A DNA stretch of 64,000 nt from contig JAXHNF010000011.1 in NCBI GenBank assembly GCA_034520745.1, forward strand, positions 62,001 through 126,000, in the 5' to 3' direction. This DNA is from Alkalibacterium sp034520745. Lineage in GTDB: Bacteria > Bacillota > Bacilli > Lactobacillales > Carnobacteriaceae_A. The notes beneath the pieces were generated by a model. That model searched no databases. It was not told the DNA's origin and saw only the letters and a list, made by a program, of their open reading frames with translations. The translations under genes were made by a program, and so were the position numbers. Below are positions 1-10,302 of the stretch, in pieces; the first letter of the stretch is position 1; each line of letters begins with the position of its first letter.

Positions 1-1208
1 TTAAATTAGGCTGCATGTGTGCATACAACGTTTCATAACCATCACCGTGATCGATAATTACACGGTATCCGTAAGTTCCAGAGTATGAGGCACTTTTAAC
101 TGTTCCGGCACGTGATGCTACAATAGGTCCGCCGCCCGCAATATCGGTTCCGTTATGAAATGATCCACGTTTACCTGTAACAGGATGGGTACGGTAACCA
201 AATCCTGAAGTGTATCGGCCATTCGCCGGACGAGTCCAGCCGCTGTTTGACTGTGAGCTGGTTGTGCTTGCAGGTTTAGAAGACGTTGACGCTTGAGAAC
301 TCTTGCTCGCTTTCGCTTCTGCTTTAGCTCGGGCTGCTGCTTCTGCCTTGGCTTTGGCTTCTGCTTCTTTCTGACGTTTTTCTTCAGCGATACGGAGCGC
401 TTCTTGTCTTGCACGTTCTTCTTCAATGATACGCTGTTTTTCAGCTTTCATTTCTTCATTCAATGTGCTTGTGCGTTCAGCAATAATTGCCCTGCTCGTT
501 GATGAATGATTCTCTTTCTTCAGCATTCATTTCATATTTCTCTGCAATTTGGACGATTTTGTCGTCTAAAGCCACACGCTGGTTGACCAGGTTGTTACGG
601 CTGACTTCAAGCTGCTGCTTGACGTTTTCCATTTCTTCCTGTTCAAGTTTGACTTGTTTTTCCGTTTCTTCCATAGCATTCTGGTCAGCGATCTGTTCTT
701 CCATGATATCCTGGTTTGCAGAAACTAATTTATTCACGACACTGATGCGTCCGATCAAGTCAGTCAGGCTTTCAGCCGACATCAGCAGATCAACGATATC
801 AGATGCGCTGGCATTCGTCTGTACCGAACGTGCCTGTGATTCCAGCTGTTCGTTACGGTCATCGATCTGCTGCTGCAGACGTGCGATTTCTTCCTGCAGA
901 CGTACGATTTCTTCTTTGATGCGCTCGATCTCTTTTTCCTGTTCATTGATTTCAATGACTAAATCATCGATATCCGCTTGAAGCGCTGTGACTTCTTTTT
1001 CTAACTCAACTTTTTCATTTTCGAGAGCTTTCATTCTCTCTTCGCGGTTCTTTATCTCACCGCCGACTTTTTGAGATTCATTTTTAAGTTCTTGTTCCTG
1101 CTGCTGTAATTCATTTAGTTTTTGAGAAGCATCGACTTCGACCGGACGCAGTAAAGGTCCCGCAAGCATTACTGAAGCCATTGCTGTTATTATATACTTC
1201 TTATTCAA
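1..1208 (-). CDS. PcsB/CwlO-type M23 peptidoglycan hydrolase (partial, frameshifted)
   Basis: Secreted cell-wall hydrolase with an N-terminal coiled coil. I place the start at the TTG at 1208 (peptide begins NKKYIITAMAS) because AAGGGAG lies at optimal distance upstream; the more upstream TTG at 1229 lacks this. A signal peptide (about residues 1-28, cleaved near VDA/SQ) is followed by some 200 residues of Glu/Lys/Gln-rich coiled coil, an Ala/Lys/Ser-rich linker, then an M23 (LytM) domain whose zinc-site region GSFHNGTDIAGG and terminal LYAHM motif are readable. The frame breaks once near 483-492: the peptide ends ..FINEQGNYC, while the next frame continues IIAERTSTLNEEM. The gene runs off the window edge, so the last few residues are missing. 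This architecture is known for PcsB/CwlO proteins that cut peptidoglycan at division or growth sites. It is monocistronic, with a palindrome 130 bp upstream. Confidence 0.85.
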
Positions 1209-1336
1209 TCTGAAAAACTCCCTTGTCAATTAATATTCATTTAGGCTGTTTGGTTATTCATTATATATAGTAATTAAAATTCAGTTTGTAACTAATATGA
1301 TTGCTCATTCGTTTTTAGCACTAGAATCATCATAGC

Positions 1337-1352
1337 ATAGGACATGTCCTAT
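1337..1352. promoter_or_regulatory. Perfect 16-bp palindrome with GGACATGTCC core
   Basis: ATAGGACATGTCCTAT is perfectly self-complementary and lies about 130 bp upstream of the M23 hydrolase start. The 10-bp core recurs once more in the window, at 14655-14664 upstream of a lipoprotein gene. It could be an operator; the regulator is unknown. Confidence 0.4.
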
Positions 1353-1692
1353 TGAGATTTAATTCCTGTGACAATCCAAATGCTCATTTGTTACACAACT
1401 GTATTATTTTAAGAAAAATTGACGAATCGTAAACTTGATAAATCCTTTAGTTAAGGCATTTACAACCAATTATTTTCTTTACAGCCTTAAAATCGTCTAT
1501 AAAAGAAGTGAACAAACCGTGACAGATGCATGGGTGATTTCAAAGATCTCCTCCCTCGTTCAGACTTTTTCATCCTCATCTGCGTTTGAGAATCTGACAT
1601 ACACAGACATGATTGTCCACTGCATTCAGTCCGTTTTGAAAATGAATACTATACAGTTTCTGCTTTTCACAAAAAAATTATGGCTTTAACTC

Positions 1693-1721
1693 TTACAGTC
1701 CGTCTCTGAATTTGCTATCCT
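1693..1721 (+). promoter_or_regulatory. Putative sigma-A promoter for GNAT pair
   Basis: TTACAG (-35, 1693-1698), 17-bp spacer, TATCCT (-10, 1716-1721), just ahead of the AAAGGAAG ribosome binding site of the first acetyltransferase. Assigned by motif only. Confidence 0.4.
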
Positions 1722-1744
1722 ATTATAGTAAAGAAAGGAAGACG

Positions 1745-2518
1745 ATGATGGTCACATTCAAAGATATCGCTACACACAGCAAAATAGTCGATGAGAATGA
1801 TTTTTTCAGCCATTTTCATGACCCGGATGCACTGTTCCGATACGATTCGAACTTCTTCCAGCTGAAGTACTCGCCTACCATGGAAGAATTTGAACTGATC
1901 GAGACCATGCAGCTGGTTTTTTCAGAAGAAAACGGTCTGTCACACGTCAAATTCTACTGGCCGGAGAATCAGGGGATCCGTCCCGATACACTGGCTTATC
2001 TGGATCAGAAAAATTACGGCCTGGAAAAACTGGAGCTGTATGCTATCGCTCCTGCTGATTATGCCTTTTCTGGCAGCAATCCTGATATCGACGTTCAAGT
2101 AGTGACAGAGGATATGCTGGAAACATTCAAAGCCATCAATTATATAGAAGATAAAACGATCTCTGTGTCTTTCGCAGAAGCTAAACAGCCGTTTTATGAC
2201 CGTCTTTTCGATGATGATCAGGTCACTTTTCTGCTGGCTTTTTACAAGGGGCAGCCTGCCGGTTCCTGCATTCTGGTCGAAAGCAGCGCAGGTCTTGAAC
2301 TGGATGACCTGTTCACGCTCGAAGCCTATCGGAAGAAAGGCGTCGCGACTGCCCTCATGGGTCATATAGCAGCTCAGGCTCAGGCTCAAGCCAAACAGAC
2401 GATCGTTTATCTTGTTGCTGATGCGGAAGATTCGCCGAAAGAAATGTATGTCAAAGCCGGATTCAATTATGAAGGGTTTCGGATCGGGGCACAAAAAGTA
2501 ATCAAAGGGGAAGATTAG
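1745..2518 (+). CDS. GNAT family N-acetyltransferase
   Basis: 257 residues from the ATG at 1745, chosen because AAAGGAAG sits directly upstream; an in-frame ATG at 1712 has no such site. The C-terminal half (about residues 165-255) is a GNAT fold: FLLAFYKGQPAGSCIL forms the central strands, RKKGVATALMGH matches the acetyl-CoA pyrophosphate-binding loop, and MYVKAGFNYEGF is the final strand-helix. The N-terminal half is family-variable. GNAT enzymes transfer acetyl from acetyl-CoA to an amine; the acceptor is unknown here. The TAG stop abuts the next ATG with no gap, so translation is probably coupled to the second acetyltransferase. Intact. Confidence 0.85.
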   Translation: MMVTFKDIATHSKIVDENDFFSHFHDPDALFRYDSNFFQLKYSPTMEEFELIETMQLVFSEENGLSHVKFYWPENQGIRPDTLAYLDQKNYGLEKLELYAIAPADYAFSGSNPDIDVQVVTEDMLETFKAINYIEDKTISVSFAEAKQPFYDRLFDDDQVTFLLAFYKGQPAGSCILVESSAGLELDDLFTLEAYRKKGVATALMGHIAAQAQAQAKQTIVYLVADAEDSPKEMYVKAGFNYEGFRIGAQKVIKGED

Positions 2519-3529
2519 ATGACTGAACAACTGAGACGACTGACAGCTGAGGATATCACTTACTATAAAGAAATGCAGACAGGCCTCGACGATGACTACA
2601 TGCTTCAGGTTTTCGATCGGATCACTGCCGGTGCCAATTGTTTGTTCGGCATCTTTGTCGAAGACGAGCTTGTCGCCTTGTCCGGTTTCACATTATTCAA
2701 ACATCATTATGCGATGCTCGGGCGCTTGAGAGTCGATCAGCGCTATAGAAAAAACGGCTACGGGACACGGATCGTTGAATACAGTTTGAAACAGGCTGCC
2801 CTTCACCCGGATGTCGAGTGGATCGGCGCCAACACCGAAAGGCATAACAAAGCGGCTCAGGCCGTCCTGAAAAAAGTCGGCCTCCCGCCAGTCGCCATGC
2901 TGTACGCCGCTCAGACGGCTTCGCTTAAGACACTGGTGTCCACCGAGTCGACTGCCTGGAAAGAAATCACGGACACAACCAGGAAATGGGACTGGATCAG
3001 AGAAACCTATCTTGATCCAGCGTTCGACAAAAAGGTCTTCCCGCTCGAAGCCTACTATCCCTTCCCAGTGAGCGAAAGAATGTTCGAAGGCTCCGTTGAC
3101 AAATGGCGATTCTTCGAAAACGCAGAAAGTACGCGCTGTGTCCTGTTATGGGAAGAATTCAAAGGAAAAAACTACCTGCATGTGGTCTACCCGTGGCATG
3201 ACTTTATGGATCAGCCGGGACTATTCGAGACCGTTCAGCAGGAACTTTTAAAAGCCCGGCAAATTGACAGCGAAACGACGGTGTGGTGGGATATGTCAGA
3301 ACAAGAAGCCGCAATGCTTCCTTCAAGACATCCATTCGATCTGCCTTCCCCCTGGATGCTGCACGGCCTCTCCAAAGAAGCACTGCTGACAGATGACGTC
3401 TCGGAGTCTTTCGAAAAAGCAAACCGGCTCATACAGGACGTTGAAGATGAACTAAAGGCTCTTGAAGATATCATCGACACGAAAGCCGATAAGGTCGATT
3501 CGCTTTTTGACCGCCTTGATGACAAATAA
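2519..3529 (+). CDS. GNAT family N-acetyltransferase, long form
   Basis: 336 residues. An N-terminal GNAT domain (about residues 1-140) carries the acetyl-CoA loop RKNGYGTRIVEY and the terminal strand AAQAVLKKVGLPPVAMLY. The C-terminal 190 residues match no family I can name; they contain several Trp/aromatic clusters and end in an acidic, helical, probably coiled tail. It starts immediately after the stop of the first GNAT gene and is followed by a strong bidirectional terminator, so the two form a two-gene operon. Intact, with no sign of transfer. Confidence 0.8.
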   Translation: MTEQLRRLTAEDITYYKEMQTGLDDDYMLQVFDRITAGANCLFGIFVEDELVALSGFTLFKHHYAMLGRLRVDQRYRKNGYGTRIVEYSLKQAALHPDVEWIGANTERHNKAAQAVLKKVGLPPVAMLYAAQTASLKTLVSTESTAWKEITDTTRKWDWIRETYLDPAFDKKVFPLEAYYPFPVSERMFEGSVDKWRFFENAESTRCVLLWEEFKGKNYLHVVYPWHDFMDQPGLFETVQQELLKARQIDSETTVWWDMSEQEAAMLPSRHPFDLPSPWMLHGLSKEALLTDDVSESFEKANRLIQDVEDELKALEDIIDTKADKVDSLFDRLDDK

Positions 3530-3557
3530 ACATCTGAATAAATGACTTGAATAAAAC

Positions 3558-3599
3558 AAAACGGACCGGACAGGGATGATCCCCTTGTCCGGTCCGTTT
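3558..3599. terminator. Bidirectional rho-independent terminator
   Basis: AAACGGACCGGACA pairs with TGTCCGGTCCGTTT around a short loop, with A-runs before and T-runs after. It lies between the convergent GNAT operon and the oligopeptidase gene. Confidence 0.85.
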
Positions 3600-3611
3600 C
3601 ATTATATAATC

Positions 3612-5310
3612 TTACAATTTTTTATCGTCAACAGCTTCAAGCGCTTCGTCGATCGTTCTGACAACACGTTCCAGTGAGCCTTCCTCAAACGGCGAGCGCA
3701 GACCGGCCGCCTTGACGGTTTCCAGGAAACTCTTTGTTCCACCGGCTTCGCAGATCGTCATGTAGTCACTCCAGGCCTGATCGTCCTGATCGACGATGGC
3801 GCGTTTCCAGAACTGCAGCGCGCAGACTTGAGCGAGCGTATAGTCGATATAGTAGAACGGCGATGCAAAAATGTGTCCCTGTCTGTACCAGTATGTGCCC
3901 TTGTCCAGAAAGTCACTTTCCGAATAGTCACGCTGCGGCAGATACTGTTTCTCCAGTTCTCGCCAGCAGACTTTTCGCTCAGCCGGAGACCACTCTGGAT
4001 TCTCGTAGACTTCGTGCTGGAAGTGATCCACCAGAACACCATACGGCAGGAAGCGGATAGCGCTGCTCAGATGATCGAATTTATATTTCTCAGTCTGATC
4101 TTTAAAGAACAGTTCCATCCATGGGTACGTGAAGAACTCCATACTCATTGAGTGGATCTCGCACGTCTCAAACGTCGGAAAAACGATCTCAGGCTGCTTG
4201 ATCCAGCGGGACTGATACACCTGGAAGGCATGACCGGCTTCGTGGGTCAAAACATCGATATCCCCAGACGTCCCGTTGAAGTTTGCAAAAATGAAGGGAG
4301 ACTTATAGTCGGGAATATACGTACAGTAGCCTCCGCTCGCCTTCCCTTCTTTGGAAAGCAGATCGACCAGCTCTCTGTCAAACAGGAAATCGATGAATTC
4401 TGCCGTTTCACCGCTTAGTTCGTGATACATTCTGCGTCCGTTTTCGATGATGTAGTCCGGGTCTCCCTGAGGTGTCGGATTGCCGTCTGAAAACTGCAGC
4501 GTTTCATCATAGTGTCTCATCTCCTGGATGCCGATGCGGTCCGCCTGCCTTTCAGCCAGTTTTTTTGTTACCGGCACCACATAATCCAGCACCTGGTTTC
4601 GGTACACTTCGACCATTTCACGGTCATAGTCAAACCGTTTCATCCGGACATAGCCCAGTTCCACAAAATCTTTATAGCCGAGCTGCTTGGCTATCTGGTC
4701 TCTGACCGTGACGAGTTCATCATAGATCGTGTCCAGTTTTTCTTCATTTTCTTCAAAGAAACTCAGCTGTGCCTGTGAGGCTCCCTTTCTTACCGAGCGG
4801 TTTGGTGACTGCAGGATAAGGACCGAACTGAGACAGAGTCAGCGTCTTGCCGTCAAAGGTGATCTCCGCCGATGCGATAAGTTTCTGATAATCACTGCTC
4901 AGCTGATTCTCTTTCTGAAGTAGCCCGATCACGCTTTTGTTGAATGAATCGAGTTCAAACTGCATGTTCTGAACAAAAGTCCTCGGATAGGCTGCTTTTA
5001 TCTCATCCAGAAACGGTGAATCCATGATCGCTTTGTAATAAAGCGTGTTGAGTTCCTGATACAGTGGACCATACTCATTCCAGTACTGGTCTTCCTGCTC
5101 ATAAAAGTCGTCCTTCGTATCGATCGAATAACGGATGGACGCCAGTGTCGCCATCGTGTCGAGTGACGACGTCAAATCGGAGACAAGATCGATCGCTTCC
5201 TTCACTTCATCCGCTGAGTCCGCACTCGTCAGCTGATCGACGATATGCATGAAATCCTTTTTAAATAAATCAAAATCCGGTCGTTCGTACGTATACTCAT
5301 TAAATTTCAT
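3612..5310 (-). CDS. M3 family oligoendopeptidase (PepF-like), frameshifted
   Basis: Cytoplasmic zinc metallopeptidase, about 565 residues, the usual length for the PepF/M3 family that trims short peptides. The start ATG at 5310 follows GGAGGAATAAG. The zinc site LTHEAGHAFQVYQ (HExxH) is in the second half, with the downstream Glu in FETCEIHSMSMEF. The frame breaks once near 4780: the N-terminal reading ends GKKGSLTGTAEFL, while the next frame continues ASQAQLSFFEENEEKLD into the C-terminal domain, so one base appears to be missing or extra. Monocistronic, divergent from rpoN, and terminated by the shared hairpin at 3558-3599. Confidence 0.85.
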
Positions 5311-5519
5311 CTTATTCCTCCACTATTTATATATTAGATTAAGTATATCACAGTGATTATAATTTCAGTATAATAATATTAAACAGATCTCATTTATAGT
5401 CGATCCTGCAGTGATCCAGTTTGACATGCCCGTAAATAAACACCCATACGATCCGTATCGATCAAAAAGAATGAAACCGACATCATATATGTTAAACTGG
5501 ATAAGAAAGGGAGAATATT

Positions 5520-6804
5520 ATGGACTTCAGACAACAACCCAACCAGCGTCAAACTCAGAAACAATCCTATATCCCGAATCTGCTGCAGGGTGTACACCTG
5601 CTTCAGCTGAACCGCATCGATCTGTCCACTTACCTGACCAGTCAGATTTTAGACAATCCGTTTATCGATCTTCCAGATCAGGAGATCCGTCTTGTCCAGT
5701 CCGCTTTAAAAGAAACTGCCTCTGCGATCGAACAGACCACGGCGAGCCAGCCTTCATTATTTGATTTTTTGAAAGAGCAGATCGAGTTGTTCTACCGCAA
5801 GACATACTTGCGCGAGCTTATATTCTGGTGGGTCAATCAGCTGGATCATAAGGGTTATGTCACTAGAACTGTCGAGGAAGCTCAGGAAGAAACCGGTGCG
5901 ACACCGGTCGAGCTGATCGATGCACTGACTCTGCTTCAGCAGCTCGATCCCCCGGGAATCGGTGCCCACGACCTGAGAGAGTGCCTGCTCCTCCAGACCG
6001 AACGGCTCGATTTCGCACCCGACATTGCCTATATCGTTATCGAAGAAAATCTGGAAGCTCTGACAGATAAAAATGGTCAGCGCTTGCCGAAACGTACAGT
6101 GTGGACGAAAAGGATATAAATACCGTTTACCAGTTCATCCAGAAACTGACGCCTTCGCCAGGAGAGGCTTATCAGGCCGTGTTCACGCCTTTTGTTTTAC
6201 CCGAACTCAGTGTGAGCCTGGATAAAGATGAGCTGGTCATCAAAGAAACAAAATACAGAACGCCACTATTGACGTTCAACCATGACTATTTCAGCGAACT
6301 GCAGAGACTCAGAAGATGATCAGGTGAAATCCTATATCAAAGAAAAAAAAACAGGAATACGAAACCCTTCAGACAAGTCTCAAAAAGCGCAAGGAAACGA
6401 TACTGCGTGTGGGAACAGCGATCATCATGCATCAGCAGGCATTCTTTAAAGACAAAAACGCCTCGCTCGCTCCACTGCAGCTGAATGACCTGGCAGAAGA
6501 ATTGCATCTCAACCAGTCCACGATCAGCCGGGCAGTCAGGGATACCTATATCGAAACACCTTATGGTTCGTTTGAACTAAAGTCCTTCCTGTCCCGCCGG
6601 TCGAGTCAGTCTGATATGTCCAAAAATCATGTCCAGCAGGCTCTCGAACAGCTTGTCAAAACGGAAGATAGATCCAGACCGCTATCCGATCAGGCATTAT
6701 CCGATGCCTTAAAAGAAAAAGACATCACTTTATCAAGAAGAGGCGTTAGCAAATACCGCAAGCAGCTGAACATCCCTTCTTCAAAACAGCGTAAATCGGT
6801 ATAA
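5520..6804 (+). CDS. rpoN: RNA polymerase sigma-54 factor (frameshifted)
   Basis: Sigma-54, about 428 residues, which recognises -24/-12 promoters and needs an AAA+ activator. The start ATG at 5520 follows AAAGGGAG. Region I shows the Gln/Leu-rich helix (LLQGVHLLQLNRIDLS, then LDNPFIDL), like the canonical QLQQSLEILQLN. The core-binding region follows. The C-terminal HTH reads LHLNQSTISRAVRDTYIETP, and the RpoN box is clear (SRRGVSKYRKQLNIPSS). Frames break near 6100 and around 6310-6400, but the whole family length is covered. The neighbouring PTS operon has a -24/-12 promoter and a LevR activator, giving a compact sigma-54 module. Confidence 0.9.
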
Positions 6805-6870
6805 AAAAACACTTCCTGAGGAGATACCCGTTAATGATAACGCGTACTCCAGAGGAAGTGTTTTTCTTTT
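6804..6870. terminator. Bidirectional terminator between rpoN and PTS operon
   Basis: AAAAACACTTCCT pairs with AGGAAGTGTTTTT, with further inner pairing (GGAG with CTCC, CGTTA with TAACG). It separates two convergent transcription units. Confidence 0.85.
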
Positions 6871-6901
6871 CTTTATTATCTATAAAATCTGATCAGATCT
6901 A

Positions 6902-7849
6902 TTATCCTAAGATACCGATAACGTAACCGATAACGCCGACTACGAAGATACCGCCGATAATTGTGATCGGGCTGACTTTCTTACGTAATAACCACACACA
7001 GAAGAGGGTCAGTAGTAAGGGTGCAATACCCGGAAGCAGCTGATCCAGTGTGTTCTGCAGGGTCGTTACTTGCTGCGGCTGGATAGCCATGCCTGCTTGA
7101 ATATCTGCAACAACAGTTCTCAGCATGTCGCCTGACAGCACGCCTTCGTTTGCTGCTTCTGATATGGCAGAAAAGTCGATCATATCAGGTTCAGCATTAT
7201 CGACACGGCTGATGACCATCGGGAAGTTCATGGCGGTCCAGCGTGGTACCAGAACACCCATGATGAACATACCTAAAACAGAGGCACCTTGAGTCAGTTT
7301 CTGCATCAGTCCGCCGGCCAGATTCTGAGTGATGTTACCACCTTGAACGTAACCTAACTCCTGCGTATACCACAGGAAGGACATGCGGATAATGTTCCAT
7401 GCCAGGAAGAAGATGATCGGGCCAAGCCAGCTTTCGCTTAAAGCAAGGGATGCCGCAAAAGCACCCAGGACCGGACGCAGTGTTCCCCAGAATACCGGGT
7501 CACCGACACCGGCAAGCGGGCCCATCATACCGATTTTGACCCCTTGAACTGCAGCATTGTCGATATCTTCGCCAGCCGCTTTTTCTTCTTCAAGTGTCAA
7601 AGTTACACCCAGGACTGGCGCTGCCAGATAAGGGTGAGTATTAAAGAATTCCAGATGACGTTTCAACGCCAGTGCACGGTCTTCTTTTGTAGTATATAAT
7701 TTTTTCAGTGCCGGGATCATGGAATATGCCCAGCCGATATTCTGCATACGTTCAAAGTTCCAGGACGCCTGAAGGAACTGACTTCTCCAGAATACTTTTA
7801 AACGGTCTGATTTCGTCAATCTTACTTTATTTTTTTCATCCATATTCAT
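6902..7849 (-). CDS. PTS mannose/fructose/sorbose family IID subunit
   Basis: 315 residues, intact. IID is a membrane component of the mannose-class phosphotransferase permease; with IIC it forms the sugar channel. Family hallmarks are SQFLQASWNFERMQNIGWAY near the N-terminus, GVKIGMMGPLAGVGDP in the middle, and C-terminal membrane segments (LLLTLFCVWLL and IIGGIFVVGVIGYVIGILG). The start ATG at 7849 lies six bases after AAGGAG. It is the last gene of the operon IIB - IIAB - IIC - IID transcribed from the sigma-54 promoter at about 10.31 kb. The sugar cannot be read from sequence; LevR control suggests mannose, fructose or glucose. Confidence 0.95.
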   Translation of the reverse strand: MNMDEKNKVRLTKSDRLKVFWRSQFLQASWNFERMQNIGWAYSMIPALKKLYTTKEDRALALKRHLEFFNTHPYLAAPVLGVTLTLEEEKAAGEDIDNAAVQGVKIGMMGPLAGVGDPVFWGTLRPVLGAFAASLALSESWLGPIIFFLAWNIIRMSFLWYTQELGYVQGGNITQNLAGGLMQKLTQGASVLGMFIMGVLVPRWTAMNFPMVISRVDNAEPDMIDFSAISEAANEGVLSGDMLRTVVADIQAGMAIQPQQVTTLQNTLDQLLPGIAPLLLTLFCVWLLRKKVSPITIIGGIFVVGVIGYVIGILG

Positions 7850-7862
7850 TCAACGCTCCTTT

Positions 7863-8664
7863 TTAATAATCGTTTAAGATATCGTCAAGTGGGTCTCCGC
7901 CGGAGGAACTTCCTCCGCCACCGCCGCCACCTTGGTTAAATTCAGGTGCAAACTGCAGGTAAAGAAGAGCCAGAACGACACCGATGATACCCATGGCAAT
8001 AAGGTTCAATTCGCCGACTGCTGATAACGCAAAGCCGAGGAAAAAGAACAGCCAGAGTTTTGGCGTTGCCATCATGTTGATAACCATGGCATAACCAACG
8101 GCCACGATCATTCCACCGGCAACAGCCAGTCCACCTGTCAGCCAGGCTGGGATAGCATTCAAACCATCTGTTACAAGTTCAGCTGGTACAGATAAAATAA
8201 TTGCGGCTGGAATCGCGATACGCAGGCCTTGGAGCATCAGGGCTCCGATATGAAGCCATTCAACAGCTCTAAATGAGCCTTCTTTCGCTTTACCATCGGC
8301 AGCATGTGCAATACCAACAGTTAATGTACGAACGAAGATCGTCAGTACTTGACCGGCAATGGCTAACGGAATAGCCAGGGCAATACCTTCTGATACGCCG
8401 GCACCACGTAAAGTAACTAAAATAGCTGAAGCTATAGAAGCAAGTGCGGCATCAGGTGCTACGGCAGCTCCGATATTCATCCGACCTGAAGGCGATCAGC
8501 TGCAGTGTCCCACCTAAAAGTAAACCATCAATTGGATTTCCCGTTACAAGTCCGATCAATGTACACGCAATAATGGGCTGGTGGAACTGGAACTGGTCCA
8601 AAATCCCTTCCATCCCTGCCAGAAAGGCAACGAGTAAGACTAAAATAATAACAAATATATTCAT
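7863..8664 (-). CDS. PTS mannose/fructose/sorbose family IIC subunit (frameshifted)
   Basis: Integral membrane channel subunit of the same PTS, about 266 residues. It starts at the ATG at 8664 after AAGGAGGG. The N-terminal piece reads GLVTGNPIDGLLLGGTLQLIAF; one extra base near 8485 then shifts the frame, and the next frame resumes as MNIGAAVAPDAALASIASAILV, the conserved continuation. Several hydrophobic segments follow. The C-terminus ends in an unusual run of seven glycines and serines before DDILNDY; Gly-rich tails occur in some family members, with unknown role. It is separated by 13 bp from IID. Confidence 0.92.
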
Positions 8665-8692
8665 AATTTATTTTCCCTCCTTAAAATCTTTC

Positions 8693-9667
8693 TTAATCAA
8701 CATATTTCGTTTTCTTAAGCATTGGCCATATATCTTTGCTCTGATCAGATGGTACTTTACGTACATCAAATTTCACGCCGTGATCTCTCATTTTCTTGAA
8801 CGCTTCCACGTCTTCTTCGTCCACGGACAGTACGTTATTGATCATAACTTTACCTTCAGAGTGAGCCATTGAGCCAACATTGACTTCGTCGATCTCAACG
8901 CCGCCTTCGATGACACGCAAGGCATCCTGAGGATCTTCGAACAACAGCAAGGCACTTGTCTTGCCAAAGCGCGGATCTTTTGCTACTTCGATCATTTTGT
9001 CAACAGGTACAACGTTTGCTTTGATCCCTGGTGGTGAAGCTTGAGTGATCAGACTCTTACGCAGATCGTCCTGAGCTACATTGTCAGAAACAACGATGAT
9101 ACGTGTTGGCTGGACATCTTTTGACCAGGCGGTTGCCACTTGACCGTGCAGTAAACGTGAGTCGATTCGAGCAAGACGGATATCGATCTTACCGGTACCC
9201 ACCACTGTTCCTTCTGGTAATGGCTGGTTCGGTTCTTCACTCTTTGTTTCCACAGCTGCTTCTGCAGGCTGAAGACTTTCAGGTCTCACCTTCACGCTGT
9301 CTTTACCCGGTTCGATGATTGCCTTAGCAATATCCTGAGCTTTGTCCATTCCAAAACGTCCTGTGAATGCTTCGATCAGCATCCCCAAGTTAAGTCCTGC
9401 CACGATCGCCCATTTGTCTTTATGGTCTTCAAACAATGTGTTGGCCTGGTTGAATGGCGTACCTCCCCATAAATCGACGAGAAACAGCACTTCATCTGAA
9501 TCAAACGCCGCAATGGCTTCTTCCATCTTGCGGCGGATATCATCGGGACCTTCACTTGGCATCAATGTGACTGCTTTGACATTTTCCTGTTCTCCTACAA
9601 TCATTTGTCCTGACTGCAATATACCTTCAGCAAACTCACCATGGCTTGCTAATATAATTCCTACCAT
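8693..9667 (-). CDS. PTS mannose-family IIAB fusion subunit
   Basis: 324 residues, intact, cytoplasmic. An N-terminal IIA-Man domain (residues 1-130) carries the phosphorylated His in IILASHGEFAEG, followed by VDLWGGTPFNQA. A Pro/Glu/Ala-rich linker (about 135-160) joins a IIB domain with the second phospho-His in RIDSRLLHGQVATAWSKD. It relays phosphate from HPr through IIA to IIB and then to the sugar bound by IIC/IID. The start follows AAGGAGGGAAATAA. The operon already encodes a free IIB just upstream, so the system has two IIB domains. Confidence 0.95.
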   Translation of the reverse strand: MVGIILASHGEFAEGILQSGQMIVGEQENVKAVTLMPSEGPDDIRRKMEEAIAAFDSDEVLFLVDLWGGTPFNQANTLFEDHKDKWAIVAGLNLGMLIEAFTGRFGMDKAQDIAKAIIEPGKDSVKVRPESLQPAEAAVETKSEEPNQPLPEGTVVGTGKIDIRLARIDSRLLHGQVATAWSKDVQPTRIIVVSDNVAQDDLRKSLITQASPPGIKANVVPVDKMIEVAKDPRFGKTSALLLFEDPQDALRVIEGGVEIDEVNVGSMAHSEGKVMINNVLSVDEEDVEAFKKMRDHGVKFDVRKVPSDQSKDIWPMLKKTKYVD

Positions 9668-9718
9668 TTATTTCCCTCCTACTACCGGCATATTTTACCG
9701 GTTAATTTCTTAACACGC

Positions 9719-10210
9719 TTACAAAAAATCCCCTTTTTCAAGCACATCCATCATATACTGCTTTCGGTCGCCGGGGACCTTCCTTATTTCCAGTTCGATA
9801 CCCTCTTCATCCAAATACTTGAAAGCATCGATATCAGATTGGTCTACGGATACAAAGTGGGTGACCATCTTTTTTCCCTCAGTGAATTTCATCCCGCCGA
9901 TATTGACGCTGTCAAACTTCAAGCCACATCGGTGTACTCTCATGACATCTATAGGGTCAGTAAATAATAGCATTACTTTGACATCACGGAGCAACGGGTG
10001 ATCAGCTATTTCCTTCAGTTTGTAAACAGAGACAACATGGGATTTCACTTCCGGCGGTGCAGCCTGTGTCAGCAATACCTTCTGAAGAGGATTGTCTGCC
10101 GCTTCATCACTCACTACGATGATCCGACTGATACCGGCAGATTTCGACCAGGTCGTTGCGACTTGACCATGAATAAGCCGATCATCTATACGAATCAACC
10201 GAATATCCAT
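9719..10210 (-). CDS. PTS mannose-family IIB subunit, stand-alone
   Basis: 163 residues, intact. The phospho-His motif is RIDDRLIHGQVATTWSKS. It is homologous to the IIB half of the IIAB protein encoded 51 bp downstream. It is the first gene of the operon, about 80 nt after the predicted transcription start of the sigma-54 promoter; AAGGGG precedes the ATG at 10210. In LevR-controlled systems a separate IIB can serve as a phosphate donor to the LevR PRD domains, so this copy may have a sensing role; that is inference. Confidence 0.92.
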   Translation of the reverse strand: MDIRLIRIDDRLIHGQVATTWSKSAGISRIIVVSDEAADNPLQKVLLTQAAPPEVKSHVVSVYKLKEIADHPLLRDVKVMLLFTDPIDVMRVHRCGLKFDSVNIGGMKFTEGKKMVTHFVSVDQSDIDAFKYLDEEGIELEIRKVPGDRKQYMMDVLEKGDFL

Positions 10211-10302
10211 TGTTCCTCAACCCCTTCTGTTATAAACAACACTCCTTCCACTTATTCTTGGGAATCTTTTGGATTGTCTTTTTATTCCCCTCACTTATAT
10301 AT

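Larger units (their letters stand above)
1209..1744. other. Intergenic region, 1.2-1.7 kb
   Basis: AT-rich divergent spacer between the M23 hydrolase and the GNAT genes. It holds the perfect palindrome at 1337-1352 and a plausible sigma-A promoter at 1693-1721. An open frame at 1435-1689 has no ribosome binding site and no recognisable domain and is not called. Confidence 0.6.

Noticed and set aside
487..981. Long plus-strand frame opposite the M23 hydrolase
   Set aside because: Ser/Cys-rich antisense shadow of a coiled-coil gene; the minus strand has signal peptide, ribosome binding site and M23 domain.
1435..1689. Open reading frame of 84 codons on the plus strand
   Set aside because: No ribosome binding site, no domain, compositional pattern of intergenic DNA; overlaps the promoter region of the GNAT genes.
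5421..5452. Sigma-A promoter TTGACA / TACGAT for rpoN
   Set aside because: Spacer of 20 bp is too long for confidence.
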